From: Viola odorata
Lineage: Eukaryota > Streptophyta > Magnoliopsida > Malpighiales > Violaceae
Direction: 5' to 3'
DNA length: 64,000 bases
Assembly (NCBI GenBank): GCA_963691705.1
Contig: OY829542.1
Coordinates: 53,733,002-53,797,001 of the forward strand
Positions 57,077-64,000 of this stretch are shown in pieces. How positions within the stretch are numbered: the stretch's first letter is position 1; every line of letters starts with the position of its first letter. The position numbers were made by a program, and so were the translations under genes. A model generated the notes under the pieces. It did not search any database and was not told the origin of the DNA. It worked only from the letters and a program-made list of their open reading frames with translations.

Positions 57077-60000
57077 GTGATAGATCCCCTTGTGGAGAAC
57101 ATCGCCGAGCTAAACTCTGTTGAGCCCTTGAAGCTGATTCTCGACCGAAGTCTCACTCCCGAATCTTTGCAGGAGATGACGTCTTCCATTGAGGTTCCTC
57201 CTGAACTAATCACAGTCGCAGCAGCTCTCGAAGCCAATGCTATCTTGACGGTCGAGCCCCCGAGCGAGTCCCCCGAATGTGTAGATCACGAACGACTCCC
57301 CTCTTCTCTGGAACAAGCTCTAGACCTTGAACATAAGGCGCTACCTTCTCACTTGAAGTATGCCTACCTCGGGGAGAGAGAATCGCTCCCAGTCATAATT
57401 TCCAACAAACTAGCAGAGGATCAAGAGCTTGAATTGGTGAACCTCCTCAAGAGTTTTAAGAAGGTTATCGGCTGGACAATCGCCGACATCAAGGGATTGT
57501 CACCATCCTTGTGCACCCACCGCATACATCTTGAAAAGGACGCCAAGATAATTTGACAGCCTCAACGGCGTTTGAACCCCCCCATGATGGAGGTAGTTAA
57601 GAAAGAGGTCCTGAAACTGCTCGATGCTGGGGTTATTTACCCCATTTCTGATTCCCCATGGGTCAGCCCCGTTCAGGTGGTCCCGAAGAAAACAGGCATC
57701 ACCATCATTCCAGGTCCCGAGGGTCTGCCAATTCCCTCCCGAATCCAGAATGGATGGCGTGTGTGCATCGACTACCGACGCTTGAATGAGGCCACCCAAA
57801 AAGATCACTTCCCGCTCCCCTTCATAGATCAGATGCTGGAGCGCCTTGCGGGCAGGACGCATTATTGCTGCCTGGATGGGTATTCGGGATTCCACCAGAT
57901 TCTAGTAGCCCTTGAAGACCAAGAGAAGACCACTTTCACGTGCCCATTCGGGACCTTCGCTTACAGACGCATGCCCTTTGGGTTATGCAATGCCCCGGCT
58001 ACATTCCAGAGGTGCATGGTCAGCATCTTTTCAGAATTTGTGGAAGAATGCATCGAAGTATTCATGGATGACTTCACGGTCTATGGTAATTCCTTTTCCG
58101 AATGCCTCTCGAACTTAAAGAAAATTCTGCAAAGATGTATAGAAACTAACCTTGTTCTAAATTTCAAAAAATGTCATTTCATGGTTGACCAAGGGCTAAT
58201 CTTGGGCCACATCGTGTCTCGAAAGGGTATCGAAGTGGACAAGGCTAAAATCCAAGCTATCGAGACCTTGTCTTACCCCTCGAATATTCGAGATGTGCGT
58301 TCTTTTCTTGGACATGCAGGTTTTTATAGGAGGTTCATCAAGGATTTCTCCAAGATTGCCCAGCCAATATGCCAATTGCTACACAAGGATGTGGACTTTG
58401 TATTTGACGACAAGTGCAAAACGGCATTCGAGACCTTGAAAGCCAAGCTCATTTCTGCTCCTATCATTCGGGCCCCTGACTGGACACTCCCTTTCGAGAT
58501 CATGTGCGATGCAAGCAACCAAGCTTTGGGAGCTGTTCTGGGTCAGAAGAAAGACAAGGAGACGTACGTCATCTACTATGCCTCAAAGTTGTTGGATCCA
58601 GCCCAACAAAACTATACGACGACGGAGAAAGAGCTCTTGGCCATTGTCTATGCCCTTGACAAATTTCGGCAGTACCTCCTCAGAAGTGATTGTGTATTCC
58701 AACCATTCCGCCCTTCGATGCCTGCTCAAGAAGACTGATGCAAAGCCTAGGCTTATCCGTTGGATCCTCTTACTTCAAGAGTTCAACCTCGCTATCAAGG
58801 ACAAAAAAGGGACCGAGAATTGCGTGGCAGACCATTTGAGTAGGCTCCCGAACCAAGAAGACGACTCCCAAGTAGCCATTTGGGAGACTTTCCCAGATGA
58901 GCATTTATGCTTAGTTGACACCGCGAAGTTCCCTTGGTTCATGGACATAGCTAATTTTTGTGCCACTAGAGCACTCCCAGTCGAGGCCTCGAGTGCGGAG
59001 CACAACCAAATCCGGAAACAAGCCAAGTTCTATGTTTGGGACAGCCCTTATCTATGGAAGCATTGTTCAGATCAGATCATTAGGCGCTGTGTCACCATGG
59101 ATGAAGTCCCATCAATCCTCAAGGTCTGCCACTCGACAACGGAAGGAGGACATTTTGCTGCAAAGAAAACCGCACTTAAGGTCCTAGAAGCCGGTCTTTA
59201 TTGGCCCTCAATCTTCAAGGACAGGTATCTATTTTGCGCAACGTGCCAACATCGGAGCTCGAAACCAAATGCCCTTGACCAGCATCCTTGCGTGCGAAAT
59301 TTTTGATATTTGGGGCATTGACTTCATGGGACCGTTCCCGAATTCATTCGGACACACATACATCCTGCTCGCAGTAGACTATGTCTCCAAATGGATTGAA
59401 GTCAAGGCCACCAAAACAGACGATTCAAGGGTGGTTGCTGATTTTCTCCGGACCCACATCTTTAACCGATTCGGGACCCCTCGAGCCCTCATCAGCGATC
59501 GGGGCACTCATTTCTGCAATCGAACAGTTGCTTCACTACTTACTAAGTATGGAGTGACTCATCGAGTATCAACAGCTTATCACCCCCAAACCAATGGGAA
59601 AGCCGAGGTCTCGAATCGGGAGATCAAAGCTATTCTCGAGAAGACCGTGAATCAGTCAAGAAAAGATTGGAGTCTCAAGCTTGGAGACGCTCTATGGGCC
59701 TATCGCACTGCATTCAAGACCTCGATCGGCATGACGCCATATCGATTGGTCTACGGCAAGCCATGTCATCTCCCAGTCGAGATAGAACACAAGGCATTTT
59801 GGGCAATCAAGAAAGTCAACATGGACTTGAAATTGGCAGGAAAGGACCGCTGCTTGCAAATCCAAGAGCTTGAAGAACTTCGGGGGGATGCCTATGAAAA
59901 TTCGATGATCTACAAAGGTAAGACCAAGGCCCAGCATGACAAATATCTCGTAGTCAAGACCTTCACTGTTGGGCAGAAAGTTTTGCTCTACAACTCAAGA

Positions 60001-60216
60001 CTACGGATTTTCTCGGGGAAACTCAAATCCAAATGGACGGGACCTTACAAAGTCACAGCGGTATTTGATCATGGAGCTGTTGAGATCCAGAATATGGACG
60101 AGGGTGAACCATTCAAAGTGAACGGGCACAGGCTGAAGCCTTTCTATGAGGGATTCAAGCCCTCGACTACCGAAGAAGCAAGGGTCGAGGACCCAGCACT
60201 CAACACCCCCGAATGA
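57077..60216 (+). pseudogene. Element A Pol: RT, RNase H, integrase
   Basis: It resumes in a new frame at 57077. A TGA at 57554-57556 replaces the CGA arginine codon of B. The RT is intact through FMDDF (about 58063). A ~5-nt deletion near 58680 shifts the RNase H frame. A deletion near 59246 removes the second half of the integrase zinc finger and shifts the frame again. The integrase core is open from 59269 to 60216 ([33 protein letters not shown]). Where B and C have a stop before [10 protein letters not shown] reads [13 protein letters not shown] without interruption. Confidence 0.88.
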
Positions 60217-60902
60217 GGAAACAACGTCTAGGCCTGGACGATAATCAAGGCCAAGTGTGGGGACAGCCCCGAATTTCTAACCCTCTCTCTTTAATTTTCC
60301 TGTCTTTAAATTCCGAGTCCGACATCCTTTTTCTCCCTTCCCCATGCATACTTCTTATCTTCCCTAGGTAGTCGTAATTAATTTCGTCTATTCTTATTCT
60401 CCTTTGTCCCTTGGTTTTTATTTTTATTAAAGTCAACTCTAGCTATTTAAACTTTTTATGCAAACTTTTTATGTTACCTAGGTGAAATTCAAATTTTCTT
60501 TGTCTTTTACCCCTTTCATTTAATTCTTTTGTCTCCCTCTCTCTCCAATTAAATGTCTTGTCCCCTACTTTATTAACCTCTATTTAACTCTTTTGATTTT
60601 ATTCCTCTCTCTCCTATCTCCCAAATCCAAAAAGCTGATTTGCCTTCCCCGATTCCCGTGCAGGTACAGGCGCACGCTGCCCTTGGCACTACGCCGCCTC
60701 TCCCACGTGGACAGCGGAGACCGAGGAGATCAGCTCCCACCTCTCTCTCTCCACCTTTCCACGTCTTCCAAACCTACTCACCCACGCCACCTAACCGTCA
60801 GACCTTAACCGTTACCCAACCAAAACCCCCTCATCTCTCCCAATCAAATCAAAACACATCTTTTTCTCTTCTTTCCAAAAACAAAACCCTCTCCTCTTCC
60901 TT
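60217..60902 (+). other. Element A spacer between pol and third ORF
   Basis: A pyrimidine-rich leader. It contains AAGTGTGGGG at 60253-60262 and a CT-rich stretch before the ATG at 60903. Proline-rich open frames here are chance readings of the CT-rich sequence. Confidence 0.6.
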
Positions 60903-62897
60903 ATGGCACGCACAAGTCTTAACCTAAACAAAGATCCCACTTCTCATTCTTCTACTCCCACTCCTACTCCTCGCTCCACCCAAAACCAGCCAAAAACCAC
61001 CACCTCCGATCACTCACCCACCGCCACTGAACCCCTCGAATCTGCCTCCTCCGAAGCCACTATAGACTTGGACGAAATCCACTTCACCACCTCACTCCCA
61101 AAAATGACCAGATCCGAAAAAGTCCACCGCATTCCTCCAACCATAACCGCCGGCAGCAAAAAGAAAACTTCTCCTCCTAGCCCCTTGAACTCCGTCCCCC
61201 TCGATGTCAAACCCATCGGTTATGTCATCCCATCTGACACCGAGGAGGAGGGGGAAGCCCAAACCAGTTCTAGCCTCCGTGAGGCCTAGAGGGTTGAGAA
61301 GGAAAACGAAGAATAGTTTCCCTGGGACTCCGACGACCAGCGAGCGGTTGAGGATGACGATGGAGGAGAGGAGGGAGAAGAAGAGGTCGAGCTAAAGGAG
61401 CGGCCTGTTGAGCAAGACGCTCAGGACCCCGCGCATACCGCTCAAGGTCCCGAGGAGATTCACGAGGGCACAGTAGAGGAGGCCACCAACGAAGGAGAAG
61501 GCGAGATTGATCCACCAAAGCCCCCCAGTCCGCCCCTGAAGAAGGCCAAGGGCAAGGCCCGAGCAGTGAAGAATGCTCCCAAAGCCTCCGCACCCAAGGC
61601 CCCGGCCTCTAAGCCCCCGGCCAGTAAGAAACGGAAGCTCCTGGACACTCCCAAGGGCAAGGCCGCCGCAATCGAGACCCCCCGTAAATCCCAGCGCATT
61701 GAGGAAGATGACGACGACCTCGAATCTGCTTCGGGATCCAAACCCAGCTACCTGGTAACGGCTAATTTTGACACCTGTAATGACCTGTTCATTTTTAATG
61801 ATAAGTCATCTCTAGATAAGGCCACCTTGATGAATTTCAAGGGGGTAGCTCCGTGTCCTAAGCTAGATATGGAGTTGTATGATAAGCTGGGTGTCGGGTC
61901 CAGAATTCGGGAGTTGGTTAGTGGCATCGGTTGGGAAAGTTTCTTTTATATGGATCAGCCTACATATCTGGAGCTCAGCCTTGAGTTCTTTACAAGTTTT
62001 TGGTACAAGGTTGATCTGTTCAAGCCAAAAGGTGGAGTAGGTCTCGATCTGTCTGCCAGGCGCTGCATCAATTTCAGACTGGCTAGCAAATGGCACTCAA
62101 TGTCCCTCAACGACTTCAATGTATACCTCGGCTTTGTCAGTCGTGAAGGCATTCAAGGGGACGAATACTAGAGCGCCCTTACCACTGTCCCGGTCGACTT
62201 CAACAACCACAGAGCCCTTCGGGAGCTCGCTGGAGACCCTGATGTCAAGTTCGACTCCCGCTAAACCAAGGCTCATTGCATTCAAGACCCTGCACTCCGA
62301 ATTCTGCAACGCTTCCTGTCCATTGCCCTCGCGGGTAAATTCGGGACTTTAGGACAGCTTGCTCAATCGGAGCTGTTTTTCCTCTGGGCCATGTACCACA
62401 AGAAACGAGTCAACCTTGGCTACTGGATTGCCAGTTCTGCTCATAACGTTGCCAACTCTCCCCAGGGTCGCTCTCCTGTTCTTGGGTCCCTTGTCACCAG
62501 CTTGGCCTCACAATTGTACACCTCGACGCTCCGGGAACTAAACTTGTATCGCCACCCAAATTCCTTCAAGCTCCTTGGTCTCAAGATCTTGGACACGACG
62601 GGATTCCTTTGTGTTATTAACGGTGTCTTGAGCTTTCATGCAGATAATAAAGGAAAGATTGAAGGCAAGTTTGAGTACCCGGACCTATCTAAGCCCCGAG
62701 CCCAGTCTGCTGCCCCCGAGCATCCTTCTGCCAAGACGAACGCTTCCACTGGCCCCGGGGAGACTGCTCCAGGTCCCGAACAGATGCCGAGCAACAACGC
62801 TATCATCCGCTTACTCACAGACATCCTGGAAACCAATCGCGCTATCCTTCAAGAATTTCGCGAGCAAGTTGCCTCCCTGATTCCACCCCACCCCTGA
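60903..62897 (+). pseudogene. Element A third ORF (Athila ORF), 665 codons with four stops
   Basis: One continuous frame from ATG 60903 to TGA 62895 with no shift, interrupted by TAG 61287, TAG 61314, TAG 62169 and TAA 62262. The N-terminus is Ser/Thr/Pro-rich, followed by an acidic segment and a basic Ala/Pro/Lys segment (KKAKGKARAVKNAPKASAPK) that looks like a nuclear localisation or nucleic-acid-binding tail. The conserved Athila core follows (NFRLASKWHSMSLNDFNVYL, SELFFLWAMYHKKRVNLGYW). The C-terminus has a helical, possibly coiled segment (LLTDILETNRAILQEFREQV). The same core is in element C and absent from B. Function unknown. Confidence 0.75.
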
Positions 62898-64000
62898 TCC
62901 CGAACATTTTCAAACCCCCTTTGCCCCTACATGGGCTGATTATCTCTGATGAACAAATTTACATTTCTGCTTTAAGTTTGAACTACTATCTCTTTTGTCT
63001 CCTTCCCGCATTGAGGACAATGCGCTGCCTAAGTGTGGGGAGGAGTTTAAACTAGTATTTATTATGCATGTTTTAATTATACTCTAGTTTATTTTTCCTA
63101 AATTTATGCATGAATTATTTTCTAATTTTATTTTTTTAGCATACTGCCTATTTTTGAAAACACCTCAATGATGGACACACACCTGACTTATGCACATAGA
63201 ATGAAAATGCTGTCTTAGTCAAGGTCCTGAATGATTTATTCTTTGCCTGTTATGCCTTATATCTGCTTCAAGACCTAGACACCAGTAGTCACGAATTAAC
63301 ACCTTGTGAGCAATTGAGCCTCCATGCCTATATTTATTGCTTGAGTGAAATGCATGAATAAGGTACTGACTGGGTTTGCATGATATCCATGGGTATAGGC
63401 ACATCTAGACATAGGAAAGCAGCAAAAAGATTAAGTCCTCGCATCGAATTGTTCTCTCTCATTTTTTCTGTTCTGTTCTCCCTTCTTGACCCCGAATCCC
63501 TTCTTGACCTCTCAAAATTCTAACCATTTGAATTTTCCTTGATCTTTCTCTTGGCAGGTAAACAGTGTTGTTGGGAGCACCATCGAGGGCTAGACTAGAC
63601 AAACGAAGCAGCAAAGGCAAAGTGTGGGGATCCCGCAAAAACTCAAGGCCCTGAATGCTAGCGCCAATTCGAGACCTCGAAGCGAAAACGAAGAAATCAA
63701 GGGCAAGCCAGAACGAAAAAAATCACTTCCCACCCACAGCAAAACACAAGTGTGGGGAAGTGAAATCAGAATATCCAGCCCCCGAAGAACAAGGTCTCAA
63801 TCCTCAATTCAGAGCTCTCTCTCTCTCGAAACAAAAAAAAATAAAAAAACAGAAATATAAATAAAAGAGAGAAGAGACCAAATTTCATGAGGAAGAGGAA
63901 AATCAACAGCCAGCATTCATTCAAGGTCCCGAGCCTCGGTCCCGAATGGCCAAGCAAGGATCTACCCCCGAAGAAGAAAAACCTAGTCTAGCTTTCGCCC
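62898..64000 (+). other. Element A 3' region, continues past the window
   Basis: Non-coding and homologous to 41200-42300 of element B. AAGTGTGGGG occurs at 63031, 63620 and 63748. The polypurine tract and 3' LTR are not reached. Confidence 0.75.

Larger units (their letters stand above)
29853..64000 (+). mobile_element. Element A: Athila-like Ty3 retrotransposon, interrupted by C, right end outside window
   Basis: A 5' LTR (29853-31555), a tRNA-Asp primer site, gag, protease, RT, RNase H, integrase and a third ORF are present, split at 32157/55270 by element C. The order gag-PR-RT-RH-INT and the extra downstream ORF place it in the Athila lineage of Ty3/Metaviridae-type elements. The left flank is CTGTG (29848-29852). 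The matching target-site copy and the 3' LTR lie beyond the window. Coding regions carry many stops and frameshifts, so the element is dead. It is the oldest of the three nested insertions. Confidence 0.9.

Noticed and set aside
60593..60927. Proline/serine-rich frames just before the third ORF of A
   Set aside because: The leader is CT-rich, so any frame gives Pro/Ser/Leu. The conserved Athila frame starts at 60903.

Overview
The window is plant nuclear DNA, most likely from a eudicot. It has intron-split receptor-kinase exons with GT-AG junctions, AT-rich intergenic DNA, Stowaway MITEs, L1-type LINE pieces and large Athila-type Ty3 LTR retrotransposons primed by tRNA-Asp. I cannot name the species. 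No prokaryotic features, CRISPR arrays, rRNA or tRNA genes were seen.

Left part (1-13.4 kb). A retroelement LTR end lies at the left edge. Two tandem malectin-like/LRR receptor kinases (LRR-I type) follow on the minus strand. The copy at 1120-3972 is a decayed pseudogene with no kinase domain. A reverse-oriented solo LTR (3978-5896, TSD TCTTC) has split its first exon, and this LTR carries a long heat-shock-element array and four G-boxes. The copy at 6976-13434 has 13 exons with consistent phases and an intact kinase, but one +1 frameshift in the malectin-like domain.

Middle part (13.4-29.8 kb). A direct segmental duplication (14388-17549 and 23740-26270) carries a small secreted-peptide gene on the minus strand. 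The right copy (26120-27030) is a complete two-exon gene with signal peptide, TATA box and a proline/tyrosine-rich C-terminus ending in CCGKH. The left copy keeps only the second exon. The duplication is interrupted by a 5'-truncated LINE with 14-bp TSDs and flanked by a LINE ORF1 remnant, MITEs, Helitron-like ends and a solo LTR (21929-23697, TSD CTAGT). Further right are an orphan terminal exon, a decayed R/G/Y-rich ORF and a phased array of palindromic TGACG motifs.

Right part (29.85-64 kb). Three Athila-like retrotransposons are nested in one orientation. Element A (29853 to beyond the window) was entered in gag by element C (32158-55269, TSD ATGTC). The 5' LTR of C was entered by element B (33119-44751, TSD GAGTG). 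A and C carry gag, protease, RT, RNase H, integrase and a third Athila ORF, all broken by stops and frameshifts. B has near-identical LTRs, so it is youngest, yet it lacks the third ORF and has a pol frameshift and stop.

The best candidates for something undescribed are the peptide gene near receptor kinases, the HSE-rich LTR, and family-specific dyad motifs: each retroelement lineage scatters its own short inverted repeat through LTRs and internal sequence.
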